64,000 nt of DNA from Bradyrhizobium sp. WBAH42 (GTDB lineage Bacteria; Pseudomonadota; Alphaproteobacteria; Rhizobiales; Xanthobacteraceae), in the NCBI RefSeq assembly GCF_024585265.1, contig NZ_CP036533.1:3171001-3235000 (forward strand), given 5' to 3'. A program made the translations under genes and the position numbers. Of this stretch, positions 54,763-64,000 are shown piece by piece. The notes beneath the pieces were generated by a model. The model worked only from the letters and a program-made list of their open reading frames with translations, ran no database searches and had not been told where the DNA came from. The stretch's first letter is position 1, and each line of letters begins with the position of its first letter.

Positions 54763-55445
54763 ATGTTCAAACGACCATCAGTTCACTACGGGCGCATGCC
54801 CGAGCCGATTACGCCTTACCAAAAGGCAGCGCAGGTTTGGGACGAACGCATTGGATCTGCCCGCGTGCAGGCCAAGAACTGGCGCCTAATGGCGTTCGGC
54901 TGCCTGATGCTTTCAGCCGGTCTCGCTGGCAGCCTTGTCTGGCAATCGAGCCAGGGATCGATCACGCCTTGGGTAGTAGAAGTCGATCATCTCGGCCAAG
55001 CCCAAAAGGTTCGCCGGCCAACATCGACTATCAACCTACTGACGCTCAGATCGCCTACCATCTGGCACGCTTCATCGAGGACGTCAGAGGCTTGTCGGCC
55101 GACGGTATCGTTCTGCGCCAGAATTGGCTCCGGGCCTATGATTTTACGACGGATCGTGGCGCGGCTGCGCTCAACGATTACGCACGCAACAATGACCCCT
55201 TTGCCAAGCTGGGCAAGGCTCAAATCTCCGTAGACGTCTCGAGCGTCATTCGCGCGTCTTCGGAGAGCTTTCGGGTCGCATGGACTGAACGCAGTTACGA
55301 CAACGGTTCGCTGAGTTCGACCGAACGCTGGACAGCAATTCTCACGATCGCAATCGAGTCGCCGCGCGATGCCGAACGCCTGCGCAAGAATCCCCTTGGC
55401 GTCTACGTCCGCGCCATCAACTGGTCAAAGGAGTTGAGTCAGTGA
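54763..55445 (+). pseudogene. trbF: Conjugal transfer protein TrbF with a one-base deletion
   Basis: The frame MFKRPSVHYGRMPEPITPYQ, WDERIGSARVQAKNWRLMAF and GSITPWVVEVDHLGQAQ is TrbF/VirB8. Near 55010 it leaves frame; the continuation NIDYQPTDAQIAYHLARFIE, RQNWLRAYDFTTDRGAAALN, DVSSVIRASSESFRVAWTER and LGVYVRAINWSKELSQ lies in the frame one base off. A single lost base explains it. The intact protein would be a ~230-residue inner-membrane assembly factor. Confidence 0.85.
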
Positions 55446-56469
55446 CCAAGACGCCGTCTGACGTCCATTCGAAGCATCCAGGTGCGCCAAGCGGGCTCAA
55501 TTCGACTCGGCCCAAGTTCCTGTTCGCGAAGCGAGCAAGTTTGCACGCTCTCCTGCTTTGTTCGTCGATGCTTGGTGGATGCACGACCTACATTCCGCCG
55601 GAGATCAGCTATGACGCTGAAGTCTCCGCTGCCGGCACCACCGGTGGCTCTCGACGACAAACCGAGACCGCTTCACGTTCCACCCCTCTGGAAGCCAGCT
55701 TTCGGCGGTAAGTCAGGAGGGATGGAAGACGTAGAGCCGGTGAGCCGGGTGGAGATGGCAAACAGCGCGGCCCGTGTTGAACCGCGCAAACGGGGGTATT
55801 TCAACGCGGCGCAAATCTACGCCTACAGTCCCGGCGCGCTCTATCAGATTTACGCCGCACCGGGGCAGATCACGGATATCGCGCTAGAGGAGGGAGAACA
55901 GTTGACGGGATCAGGGCCGATCGCGGCCGGAGATACCGTACGCTGGGTGGTAGGCGATACCGAGAGCGGGAGCGGCGACACACGGCGCGTCCATATCCTG
56001 GTCAAGCCGACCCGAGCTTCGATCGAAACCAACCTGGTGGTCAATACTGACCGGCGCACCTACCTGATCGAGCTCCGCTCCCGCGAGTGGCCATACATGC
56101 CATCTCTTGCCTGGTACTATCCGGAAGCAGTGCGAGAGCAGTCGCGTTCAGTTGCTCTGAAACCCGTTCTTCCGGATCCGGCGCAGCGTATCTTCCGCTA
56201 TGCCATCGAAGGGGACAGTCCTCCCTGGCGGCCGCGCCTATGACGATGGCCGCAAGGTCTATGTCGAATTCCCGCAAGGCATCGTGCAGGGCGAGATGCC
56301 TCCGCTCTTCGTCATCGGTCCAGACGGCAAGACTGAACTCGTCAACTATCGCGCTTACGGCAACATATTGATCGTCGATCGGCTCTTTGCAGCCGCCGAA
56401 CTCCGGCTCGGCGGTGAGCACCAGCAAAAGGTCAGGATCGTCAGGACCGACGGGAGGCCGTCGTCATGA
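55442..56469 (+). pseudogene. trbG: Conjugal transfer protein TrbG with two frameshifts
   Basis: Three frames together give a TrbG/VirB9 lipoprotein. Frame one: MTKTPSDVHSKHPGAPSGLN to the lipobox MLGGCTTYIPPEISYDAEV. Near 55630 it moves to LPAPPVALDDKPRPL and on to NAAQIYAYSPGALYQIYAAP, VRWVVGDTESGSGDTRRVHI and RIFRYAIEGDSPPWRP. Near 56225 it moves again to GRAYDDGRKVYVEFPQGIVQ and EMPPLFVIGPDGKTELVNYR. A single base lost at each place fits. The native end overlaps trbI (ATGA). Confidence 0.85.
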
Positions 56470-57676
56470 ACACCCGCAATGGAAACGATCACGAGAAAAC
56501 AGTTCCACCGGAGACACAAGTGGAGCGGTCAGAAAGCTTCCGATTGAGAGCAGAGCATCCGCGCGTGACGCGGTTGTCGCGGAAGCTCTTGGCCGGCGGG
56601 AGCGCTGTCGCCCTGCTTGTCATCGGTGGGGCTGTGCTGTGGTCGCTGCAGCATAATCGCTCCCGTAATCAGGCGGCGGAGGAGCTCTATAGCACAGACC
56701 ACCACAATGTTGCCGAGGGTATTACGTCCCTGCCGAAGGATTATGCTGGCGTTCCGCGCCAGCCAATCCCGCAGCTTGGCCCGCCGCTCCCCGGAGACCT
56801 CGGTCGACCGATCCTTGCCGCTCAAGGCCAGTCGCCGGCGATTGGCGCTGATCCGGACCAGCAGCGCCGGGATCAAGAGACCGAGGCAGCCCGCATCAGT
56901 CATCTATTCGCTTCGACGAACGGACGTGAAGTACGTCCGCCCACCGCGCCGCTTGTTGGAAGCGATCGCGTCGTGCCATCGAATCCAACGGTGACCGGGG
57001 ATGACGCATCTGCACAAAGCGGTCAGGATCGAAAGCTTGCCTTCGTGAACGCCTCCGTGGACCGTCGTACGGTCAGCCCTGACCGCGTCGCCAGGCCCGC
57101 CGCACCATATATCATGCAGACCGGGACGGTGATTCCGGGAGCGCTGATCACAGGGATTAGATCAGATATTCCAGGCCAAATCACCGCGCAGGTGACGGAA
57201 AACGTATACGATACGCCCACCGGTCGGTTCTTGTTAGTACCGCAGGGCGCGCGCCTGATCGGGGCATACGATAGCCAGGTCACTTTCGGCCAGTCCCGCG
57301 TCCTGCTCGTCTGGACACGGCTGATCATGCCGAATGGACGGTCGATCGTTCTTGAGCGGCAGCCTGGCGCTGACACTGCCGGATACGCAGGTCTCGAAGA
57401 TCAGGTCGACAATCATTGGGGCGAGTTGTTCAAGGCTGCGGCACTATCGACGTTTCTGGCGATCGGGACCAAATTGGACGCCGGCTCGGACACCAATAGC
57501 AACGACAGTGCAATCATCCAGGCATTGCGACACGGCGCGTCGGACTCACTAAACCAGACCGGCAGCAGGTGGTTCGCCGCAGTCTCAGCGTCCAGCCCAC
57601 TATAGCCGTGCGACCTGGCGTCCCGGTTCGTGTTCATGTCAATCATGACCTCATACTTACACCCTATAGAGGGTAA
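56466..57676 (+). pseudogene. trbI: Conjugal transfer protein TrbI with a 3' frameshift
   Basis: VirB10-like: RKLLAGGSAVALLVIGGAVL is the membrane helix and YIMQTGTVIPGALITGIRSD, GQITAQVTENVYDTPTGRFL, LLVPQGARLIGAYDS and VLVWTRLIMPNGRSIVLER form the outer-membrane channel domain. After SLNQTG near 57560 a C has been lost; the frame as read stops at 57605, while the native end QQVVRRSLSVQPTIAVRPG to NHDLILTPYRG continues one base off and stops at 57676. The missing 38 residues are conserved, so function is doubtful. Confidence 0.85.
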
Positions 57677-57680
57677 CAAA

Positions 57681-57911
57681 ATGCCAAAACTAAAAATAGG
57701 AGAGCTTCCAGACGACAAGCCGGTCAAAGTAAGTGCGGAGCTGCCTGCGGCGGTGCATCGTGATCTCATTGCATATGCAGAAGCCCTTAGGCGTCAGGGT
57801 AGTCAAGTGGTCGATCCGACTAAACTCATCGCCCCTATGTTGGCGCGCTTTATGGCCACTGATCGAGGATTTTCTAAGCTGAAACGTGAAGCCGCTGGCG
57901 AAGGACAGTGA
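57681..57911 (+). CDS. DUF2274 protein, usual companion of trbI
   Basis: A 76-residue protein: MPKLKIGELPDDKPVKVSAE, PAAVHRDLIAYAEALRRQGS and KLIAPMLARFMATDRGF. DUF2274 genes lie directly behind trbI in many rhizobial conjugative elements; the role is unknown, perhaps a ribbon-helix-helix-like regulator. ATG 57681 is 4 bases after the native trbI stop. Intact. Confidence 0.85.
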   Translation: MPKLKIGELPDDKPVKVSAELPAAVHRDLIAYAEALRRQGSQVVDPTKLIAPMLARFMATDRGFSKLKREAAGEGQ

Positions 57912-58099
57912 TGCTCAAGTTTCCTTGAAGCCGTCGGTCGACGCTAAATAGTTTGCGTGCATCAAGCTAGCCGCTGCCGCGTTGGCGTTAAGAGCTGAGA
58001 TATCGCGTTGGAAAGTGTGTTTTCGCGTTTGCCTTAAAGAAGTCCGATTGCCAGGTTTTCTCGATTTCAGACGCGAGGGCGCTGCGCGTCGTCGTGCAG

Positions 58100-58994
58100 T
58101 CATTCGGTCACCTTCAGGCGCGTTACACTGCTCCGGCCATCGACGCTGACAGGCACCTCACCCTCGATCGTGGCCCGACGTACGACGCGATGCTGGTCCC
58201 CGTAATCGTTGACCGCGTAATGCTGCGTTGCGCGGTTATCCCAAATCGCAATATCTCCCTCTAACCAGTTCCAGCGCACAGTGTTTTCGGGCGCGGTGAT
58301 GTGAGACTGAAATAGGTCGAACAGCTTTTGTCCGTCGTATTTGGGGATATCAACAAACTGCTTCACCACGGCGCCGAGCACTAGCGTCCGCTCGCCTGTT
58401 TCGGCGTGGACGCGTACGACGGGATGCTCCGTCTCAAAAACCGCTTTGGTGAACACCTCGTCAAAGTGCTTCTTGTCGACCTCGCGGAGACGCGCGATCC
58501 CAGCGTAATCGAAAACGTTGCTGTGAACGGCCCATAGGCCCTCGGCGAGCCGCTGTAGGGGCGACGGCAAACCAAGATAAGCGGCAGCTGTGTTAGACCA
58601 CACGGTGTCGCCTCCGAACGGTGGCATTACCACGGCCCGCAGGACCAAGATCTTGGGATAGGCGTCCGCAAAGGTCCCATCCGCATGCCAAACGTCGGCG
58701 CGACCGCCACGCGAGTGGAGTCCAGTTCGAGGAGCGACGCCCCCTTGGTAGCGCCGAGTATCGGATGTGGCACTAGCTTTCCCAGACGAGCGGAAAAGCG
58801 CTCCTGCTCGGCGTCATTGAGATGTCCTTGATTGCGGAAGAAGATCACCTTGTGCTCTAGCAATAAGCTGTTGATCACAGCTATCGCGTGATCCGGCAGA
58901 TCGCCTGATAGCTTGATATTTTTACTTCGGCACCGATGCGCGCTGCACGTTTCACAATATCCGCGCTCGGAATGACGCCACCGATCAAAGTCAT
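58100..58994 (-). pseudogene. TauD/TfdA-family alpha-ketoglutarate dioxygenase, two frameshifts
   Basis: The N-terminus MTLIGGVIPSADIVKRAARI starts at 58994. Near 58920 one base is lost (GAAGTAAAAATATC) and the frame goes on as NIKLSGDLPDHAIAVINSLL and EHKVIFFRNQGHLNDAEQER. Near 58715 a G is lost and the frame moves again to RGGRADVWHADG, then AYPKILVLRAVVMPPFGGDT, ETGERTLVLGAVVKQFVDI and WDNRATQHYAVNDYG. The Fe ligands HxD and distal His can both be read, but in different frames from the start. Such enzymes free sulfite from taurine or attack aryloxyacetates; it is not active here. Confidence 0.85.
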
Positions 58995-59106
58995 TGCGCT
59001 GATCTCGCTTTTCCAGGCCCTGGCAGGTCTCCCGCACCCTCTTGGAGCGAATGATCTTCAGCAAGCATTGTGCCAGAAAGACCAACATGTCCTCGATAAT
59101 AGGCAC

Positions 59107-60473
59107 TGAACGAATCGTGGTATTTGCCGCGAGTCATCGACCGTCATCGTGCCATATCAACCTGTTCGAGAGTATTTGCTGGTCTACATGTCTCCGATGG
59201 TCATAGCGGGTATGTCCGCGATGTGAATCAGCTGACCGTTCCTCAAGGATGAAATGCGGGTGGAAAGCGTGACCATTTGCTGCTTTGTGGCTCTGTTTCT
59301 TGATAGATCGTTTTAGGCAATGGCCATACCAGGCGGCGGTGGGCAAGCCATAACGCCGAATGGGCTTTTCGAGAGTTCGGTTACTACCCGCTGTACTCGA
59401 CCTGACACGGGATTTGGGCTCTGTCGGAGTACCGACAACTCTCCACATACTTTAGTAAGCTCAAGCTGACTGTTCCATTGGCGAATTCGCGAGTTAATTG
59501 ACGACCCGAGGTAATCTCCCGTAATGCCGCTGGAGCCCCGGGAGAGTTGCAGATGTAAGATCGCTCTCTTTCGAGCGGCGCTCTTGGCGGCAGTTATGCA
59601 CATTATCGTCTCGGTCCTGAAGTAGGATAAAAGCTGTGTTTTTCTTGGTCCTGTGTCAGTTTGCTCGCCGCTAGACCGGTGGAGAAACCAATGCGATCAG
59701 GCACGGGCGGTGGCTCATCTTGCGCTTGCCTCCGATCATGGTGATCGCGATAATATCCGCGGGAGCATCGCTGACCGCCCACGGCGTCGCACGTCACGTC
59801 TCATGGGGATTGGTCACGCGTCACGATCTGAAGCGGGCGATTGAGATCCTCGAAGAATTCAATCGGCCCATGGGCGTGGACCGCAATGTAAATTCCATGT
59901 CCGCACCATATGTTCGGCTTGTGGCTTGCTGGGAGACCAGGATGGCGTCTCGCAAGCCTCTGCGCCAGTAAAGATCGCCAGAGCGGTCCGATTGGGCAAT
60001 GCGCGATTGCGGGTTGCTAAGTTCACTTCGCCGGCGGCTTGCCCGGCGTTTTTGTCTACTGGACAATAGACCGAGCCGCCGCCATGGTGCGGAACGTCGT
60101 GGCATCGGCGGTAGGGCTGGTCCACAGCGGCTCCTGCGGTCGTTTGTTCCATAATGCCCGGAAGCATCCACCGTGCAGCTATTCGTTAGGCTATGGGCAC
60201 GGGGCCCCCTTGGCACATTGCTGTCTCACTTGGGCGCAGTTCTCTTGATCTTTCTCAAGCGATGCCCCTTCTGCAGCAGTGGAGCAGGCGCGCCTGCCGC
60301 GCAGCGCTGGCAAAGGCCTCGTAGTCGACGATTCTAAGACGGATCAGCTTCGGGCAAGGCCACGAAACTGAAATCGCATCCATCTTCCAGGGATCCGGCG
60401 AGTACCGTGGTTCAAGAGCGGCCCCTCCTCATTGCCTCGATACTGGCTCGGGTGAGTCCCCAATCGTCAGACT
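59107..60473. other. Long gene-poor region with degenerate remnants
   Basis: About 1.37 kb without a convincing gene. Several short open frames occur on both strands but have low-complexity or Arg/Ser/Pro-rich products and no ribosome sites. One remnant at 60284-60435 (listed separately) resembles a serine recombinase. Another plus-strand frame at 59720-59971 (83 codons, MRLPPIMVIAIISAGASLTA) has a hydrophobic N-terminus and could be a tiny exported protein, but nothing else supports it. The base composition looks less GC-rich than the core. Confidence 0.4.
60284..60435 (-). pseudogene. Possible serine-recombinase (resolvase) remnant
   Basis: On the minus strand one reads EAMRRGRS*TTVLAGSLEDG, then CDFSFVALPEAD, and after a frame change RIVDYEAFASAARQARLLHC. 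In full resolvases this region is L..LMEAGVDFVAVDLPEAD..TIRILAVVAEYEA.AIS.R. The match is in the right order, but it includes a stop codon and a frameshift. Weak evidence: short and read by eye. Confidence 0.35.
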
Positions 60474-60959
60474 TCAGAAAGGCAACTTCCACACGAAATA
60501 GAGAAGCGCAGCGATTGCCACCCAGAAAAGTATGCCGCGGAAGATGAAAGCGAGCGCCATTTTAATCGCCATCTTGCCCAAGCCGCTGCGCCATGGCGAT
60601 TCCATCGATCGCGTCTGCCAGCCCTTCCAAGAAAGTCCGATACCACGCATCATCGTCGGAAGGTCCCATTCTTGTAGGCTGCCGACGTAACGCGTCAGAG
60701 CAATCACGCCTGCGATCGTGGTTGGTGTTGAACGGATGAGCACGTTCCCTTGCTCCGCGAGAGCATGGTTCCTTTGACAGCTGATTTCGTCGGCGGCATC
60801 AAACTCGGGTCCCGAATCGAGCTTCGCCGATACGGACAGGGCCGCATCGTAATGTGCCAACAGCTCGCGATGACGCTCGATCACTAGGAAGATTAGATCC
60901 CGATCGGCTGCAGCAGTCGACTGGGGAGAAAGTTCCTGCGATGACAATGTTGGCCCCAA
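60474..60959 (-). CDS. Hypothetical protein with a C-terminal membrane helix
   Basis: A 161-residue protein. The first ~110 residues (RDLIFLVIERHRELLAHYDA, DEISCQRNHALAEQGNVLIR and TTIAGVIALTRYVGSLQEW) are of a rhizobial hypothetical family that has DPIFALIEQHR-like and TTxAGxxALxRY segments. The end is a hydrophobic helix (AFIFRGILFWVAIAALLYFV). In other members the C-terminus is soluble, so the tail may result from a recombination. Function unknown. Confidence 0.6.
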   Translation of the reverse strand: MGPTLSSQELSPQSTAAADRDLIFLVIERHRELLAHYDAALSVSAKLDSGPEFDAADEISCQRNHALAEQGNVLIRSTPTTIAGVIALTRYVGSLQEWDLPTMMRGIGLSWKGWQTRSMESPWRSGLGKMAIKMALAFIFRGILFWVAIAALLYFVWKLPF

Positions 60960-61609
60960 GCAAGTAGCAGGGCTACGTTAGCACGGTGGCCATGATGATA
61001 ATCAGCGTAGAAGGTCCTTCATCTGCGGTATTTCTGCTCGATCGTCTTGGCATCCAGGCGAGGTCAATGGCTCATTTTTTGAGACGTTTCGCGCACGAGG
61101 GCGCGCCTTAGTCGCGGGAAAACGGGCCCGCTCGATCGTTTTGGCGTACATTACAGGCCTTTCAAAGCGTCGTCGTCATTTATGAATGCCACGCAACGTG
61201 CAGGCGGAGATCCTCGCACAGCCGGCTTGGGGGTGTCCTCGCACCGTTGGCGGAACTTCGTCCGCGTCGTGTGAAGGCGACACCACGACATCGGGTATTC
61301 GGCGGCAGGCCCATTCAGCCATCATTCGCGGATCATCCGGTCTGAGCCGGAGTGACGACGCAGTTGAGGCGTCGACGCCCGCGGTGGGAGCTCTCCGCAA
61401 AAGTCTTACGCGGGCGGTTGGATAAGATATCGTAGGTTTGGTCGGTGTGGGGGTAGGCGGTAGCGCTCCCCCGCTACCAATCATCTCCCCAAGCTCCCAT
61501 TTGATAGTTCGGTAGACCTCAGCCTGATTGCATGGCGCCGGGTCTATTTGGACGGCGCGCCGCTTGTGCCGTCTGCAAGCACGCGCCGTTACGGGGGGAG
61601 TGTGGCGAC
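60960..61609. other. Gene-poor stretch upstream of the VOC gene
   Basis: 650 bases without a convincing gene. Open frames of about 150 codons (minus, 61176-61628) and 80 codons (plus, 61186-61425) overlap and give Pro/Thr/Arg-rich products with no known pattern. GGGGGAG at 61594-61600 is the ribosome site of the next gene. Confidence 0.4.
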
Positions 61610-62011
61610 ATGGTCGAAGGTCTGCCAAGCGAAGTTGAAGTCATCACGCTGTTCGTTGATGACATTGCCGCTTCGAAGGCGTTCTACGCCAAGGTCTTTG
61701 CAGCCGAGACCATCTGGGAGGATGACGTCTCGTCGGTGCTGAAATTCGGCGGCCTCTTGATCAATCTTCTCGACGCCTCTCAAGCGCCTGCGCTTGTTAC
61801 GCCGTTGCCGGTTGGGCCGTCCGCCGCGGGGCCCCGCGCGATGTTGACGATCAGGGTCACGGATGTCGATGCGGTGTGCTTCGCCCTTCGGGGGATTGGT
61901 GTCGATCTGCTCAATGGCCCGATCGATCGTCCATGGGGACGGCGAACCGCATCCTTCGCCGATCCTTCAGGTCATGTCTGGGAGATCGCTCAGCTGATCG
62001 GACGGACGTAG
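61610..62011 (+). CDS. VOC-family protein (glyoxalase/dioxygenase superfamily)
   Basis: A 133-residue protein: EVEVITLFVDDIAASKAFYA, KVFAAETIWEDDVSSVLKFG, then MLTIRVTDVDAVCFALRGIG and RPWGRRTASFADPSGHVWEI. The two beta-alpha-beta-beta-beta halves and the final WGxRxxxFxDPxGHxWEI are the VOC signature. It may bind a metal; the substrate is not known. ATG 61610 is chosen because GGGGGAG is 9 bases upstream. Confidence 0.85.
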   Translation: MVEGLPSEVEVITLFVDDIAASKAFYAKVFAAETIWEDDVSSVLKFGGLLINLLDASQAPALVTPLPVGPSAAGPRAMLTIRVTDVDAVCFALRGIGVDLLNGPIDRPWGRRTASFADPSGHVWEIAQLIGRT

Positions 62012-62104
62012 GTCGTAGAACGGGTAAAGGCTTGCGAAACCCGTCATACCTCATCCGCGGCTAGAGCCTTGATGGGTTTCGCTTCGCTCTACCCATCGTA
62101 CGAG

Positions 62105-63628
62105 CTAAGGAGCTTCTTGGAGTACAACTGAAGGGTTGTGCTTTGATAGGAAGTATGCGTCACAAAACAGCTTGATGAACGATACTTCCTTCAGTGTCAC
62201 GACGAGCCCGGTAAGCTGATCGCGATCGAAGGCACGGCAGAGTTCAGCATAGCGGTCTCTCTCATCCATTTGCGGAAAGAGGCTGTCCAGAAACTTCAAA
62301 ATTGCTGGCTCAAATGGGGTGCCCGGTTGCCAGTCGTTGTGCTCGGCCATCATCGCGCGCAGACTTCGGAAAAAATTCCCGAATGACTCAACTTCGCATT
62401 GCCAATGCACGTCGTTCAAAGAGAGAAACGTCAGGCCTCCTATGTAAAAGTCTAGGGAATTTTGCGAGCCAGACTGCCTTATTTTAGTAAGTGCTGCGAA
62501 AGCTAGGGCGGAACGAGCGAGATCGTCATCGGCCAACGCGCGGTTCTCGCCCCAATCTATTTTGAGGCTGGGTTGCCTTTGGAGTCTTAAGTCTTGATGG
62601 TTTTCAAGATCGCGGATCGTTTCGTAGTATCGGTCGATTTGCTCCGGCATTCGCCACCACCAAAACCCCATGGTGCCAATGTTCAGGGCGACTACGAAGC
62701 TCCGGGCGACCCCCCATCCAAAATACCACAGCGCCTGCACCGGCACATTATCGCCGAGAATGAAGTCGATGAAGATCTGATCTTTCTTGCCGCTAACAGC
62801 TGAAAGTTTTATCCAGCTGGACTTTTTGTTGAAATTAGACAGGACTTTCGGCCTTATGGAATGCGATGCGCAAGTGATCCGCACGCGGAGGCGCCACTTG
62901 TCCTTGGTTTTTTCTTCCGGAGCATTTCTGCTGCGCTCTAATTCTCTCTCAGCCGCAAGCCGGCCGTCTTCCAGGGCCTTGTCAAACTGATCTTTGAGCC
63001 ATCGGGCCCATGTGCTCGAGTCCTTCAATTCTGCCAGCTTTTTCATGGAAGCTTTGGAGAATATCTGGTTGCGCTTCTCGGGATCATCGGTCGCGGCCAG
63101 GAACCATGCTTGAAGATCAATTTCCTCTTGCGGGATCTCCTCTCGTGGCTTCTCAGCTTTAGCCAGTTCGATGCCTGCTTCGGCAAGCGAAATGAGTCGC
63201 TCTGCCTCCTCTTCTGCAACCGCTCGGCTGGGAAGGACTAGACTTTCTCCATCGCTATCGACGTGTAGTCCCAGAAGCCGGGTGTCGTGTATGCGTTGAG
63301 CAACGCCAGACATTTCATCGAGGCGTTTCGCCGTTATCTCTCCGGAGAAAAAGCCGCCACCAAAGAAGCACCAGAATAGCTTTTTGACGTGATCCTGCTC
63401 GTGTTTTTTAGGCCACGCAGGTGGAACAGTTGCCATCTTCGACACGGCTTGAACTCCCAACAAAGCTCGACGCCCAATTTCTTCGAGGGCCAAGGCGGCA
63501 AGGTGATAGGCAATATTGGGATGCCCGGCCAGCATCACTACACGTGCGGAGTCGAGAAGGTCGCTGGCGTGGCCAACGCAAGCATCCATTGCTTTCAACA
63601 AAGGTTCATCGCGTGAAAATTTCGTCAT
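62105..63628 (-). CDS. AbiV-like protein (abortive infection, HEPN-type) with long C-terminal extension
   Basis: A 507-residue protein. Residues 12-150 have the AbiV pattern: AMDACVGHASDLLDSARVVM, HPNIAYHLAALALEEIGRRA with the Glu pair at 49-50, KKHEQDHVKKLFWCFF with a conserved His-Lys and QRIHDTRLLGLHVDSDGE, matching the R..KGLYVD end of AbiV. In lactococci AbiV (about 200 residues) stops phage growth by blocking translation. The remaining ~340 residues are helical at first (EEIPQEEIDLQAWFLAATDD, ALEDGRLAAERELERS) then mixed (ALWYFGWGVARSFVVALNIG), with no family that I know. A phage-defence role is an inference. The gene is intact in a decaying island. Confidence 0.75.
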   Translation of the reverse strand: MTKFSRDEPLLKAMDACVGHASDLLDSARVVMLAGHPNIAYHLAALALEEIGRRALLGVQAVSKMATVPPAWPKKHEQDHVKKLFWCFFGGGFFSGEITAKRLDEMSGVAQRIHDTRLLGLHVDSDGESLVLPSRAVAEEEAERLISLAEAGIELAKAEKPREEIPQEEIDLQAWFLAATDDPEKRNQIFSKASMKKLAELKDSSTWARWLKDQFDKALEDGRLAAERELERSRNAPEEKTKDKWRLRVRITCASHSIRPKVLSNFNKKSSWIKLSAVSGKKDQIFIDFILGDNVPVQALWYFGWGVARSFVVALNIGTMGFWWWRMPEQIDRYYETIRDLENHQDLRLQRQPSLKIDWGENRALADDDLARSALAFAALTKIRQSGSQNSLDFYIGGLTFLSLNDVHWQCEVESFGNFFRSLRAMMAEHNDWQPGTPFEPAILKFLDSLFPQMDERDRYAELCRAFDRDQLTGLVVTLKEVSFIKLFCDAYFLSKHNPSVVLQEAP

Positions 63629-64000
63629 TCGCGGCAGCCCTTCTCATTCGGAGCAGCCTCTAATGAGAGGCAAGCCCAATCCTTAGCTGGGTCGTCGATC
63701 TGAGCACGTGCCGATCAAGTACCTTTTCCCCGCACGACGCATAAAGGCAAATGCTGATAGCTTGTGTAGCGTCGCAGGGTCTATCCAGCGGTCCAACGTA
63801 ATCCGCCACCAAGGCGCAAACAAATACTAGGGGCGCATTTTAAACCGCTTTCCGTATGGTCTGTCGCTTCTGAAGTCAGTTGTGCAACCCGACGGGAAGC
63901 TGGGGCATGTTCCGATAAAGCATGTTGTTGGGAAAGCATCGCGCCTTGTGACGATACGGCTCTAGCCTGCTTGATGATGCTCTTCCCCTTAGCAATTTAG
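63629..64000. other. Window end without a recognised gene
   Basis: No gene is supported in the final 372 bases. The first ~60 hold the upstream region of the AbiV-like gene, with the AGAAGGGC stretch near its start. Nothing recognised beyond. Confidence 0.4.

Noticed and set aside
50964..57676. Reading the trb frameshifts as programmed frameshifting
   Set aside because: There are five sites in four genes without slippery sequences or conserved signals, so decay is the simpler reading.
60181..60240. TTGGCACATTGCTG as a sigma-54 promoter
   Set aside because: The spacing between GG and GC is wrong for a -24/-12 promoter.
45242..64000. Second attachment site copy within the window
   Set aside because: No further copy of the tRNA-Gln 3' end was found by eye, so the right end must lie outside.

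Overview
The window looks like a Bradyrhizobium-type alphaproteobacterial chromosome. It has high GC, dense genes, many secreted or rhizobial hypothetical proteins, a Dxs protein that reads like those I remember from Bradyrhizobium, and several copies of intergenic palindromes typical of that genus. No strain can be named from the sequence alone.

Positions 1 to about 45,240 are core chromosome with mostly intact housekeeping genes. In order: the end of a PhoD-type phosphatase, an aldo/keto reductase, small exported proteins, a BoxR-like HTH protein, a PLP aminotransferase, a CPA2 antiporter, RibB with a degenerate C-terminal domain, glutaryl-CoA dehydrogenase, an MBL hydrolase, an acyl-CoA ligase, extensin-like and L,D-transpeptidase envelope proteins, CorA, an SDR with PdxH, a DnaJ/CbpA-like protein, an ECF sigma/anti-sigma pair divergent from FabI, a histidine phosphatase, AroC, an adenylate cyclase and ClpS. 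Next come an MFS-CrcB-CrcB-DUF190 operon, a VWA protein, an RNA methyltransferase pair (TlyA and a RumA-like enzyme), Dxs, XseB, an HDAC-like deacetylase, a 5'-nucleotidase, a crotonase and an acyl-CoA dehydrogenase, ending at tRNA-Gln(UUG).

The best find in the core is a fluoride riboswitch (crcB motif) on the minus strand at 30077-30138. It is followed by an intrinsic terminator and a competing anti-terminator, and it lies ahead of MFS-crcB-crcB-DUF190. This makes a fluoride-sensing transcriptional switch drive a four-gene operon whose first gene is an MFS transporter rather than a recognised fluoride exporter.

From tRNA-Gln to the window end (45,242-64,000) the sequence is a decaying integrative element. 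It starts with a tyrosine integrase coupled by a GTGA overlap to an Xis-like gene, beside paired 15-bp direct repeats next to the tRNA. Two small island genes and a pile of IS481, IS3 and IS110 fragments follow, the last fused to a 5'-truncated trbE. A trb conjugation cluster comes next: trbJ, K and L are intact, while trbE, F, G and I carry frameshifts. Further on are a broken TauD-type dioxygenase, long gene-poor stretches with a probable recombinase remnant, a VOC protein and a large AbiV-like (abortive infection, HEPN-type) protein. I noticed none of the core's intergenic palindromes in this part, which agrees with a separate origin.
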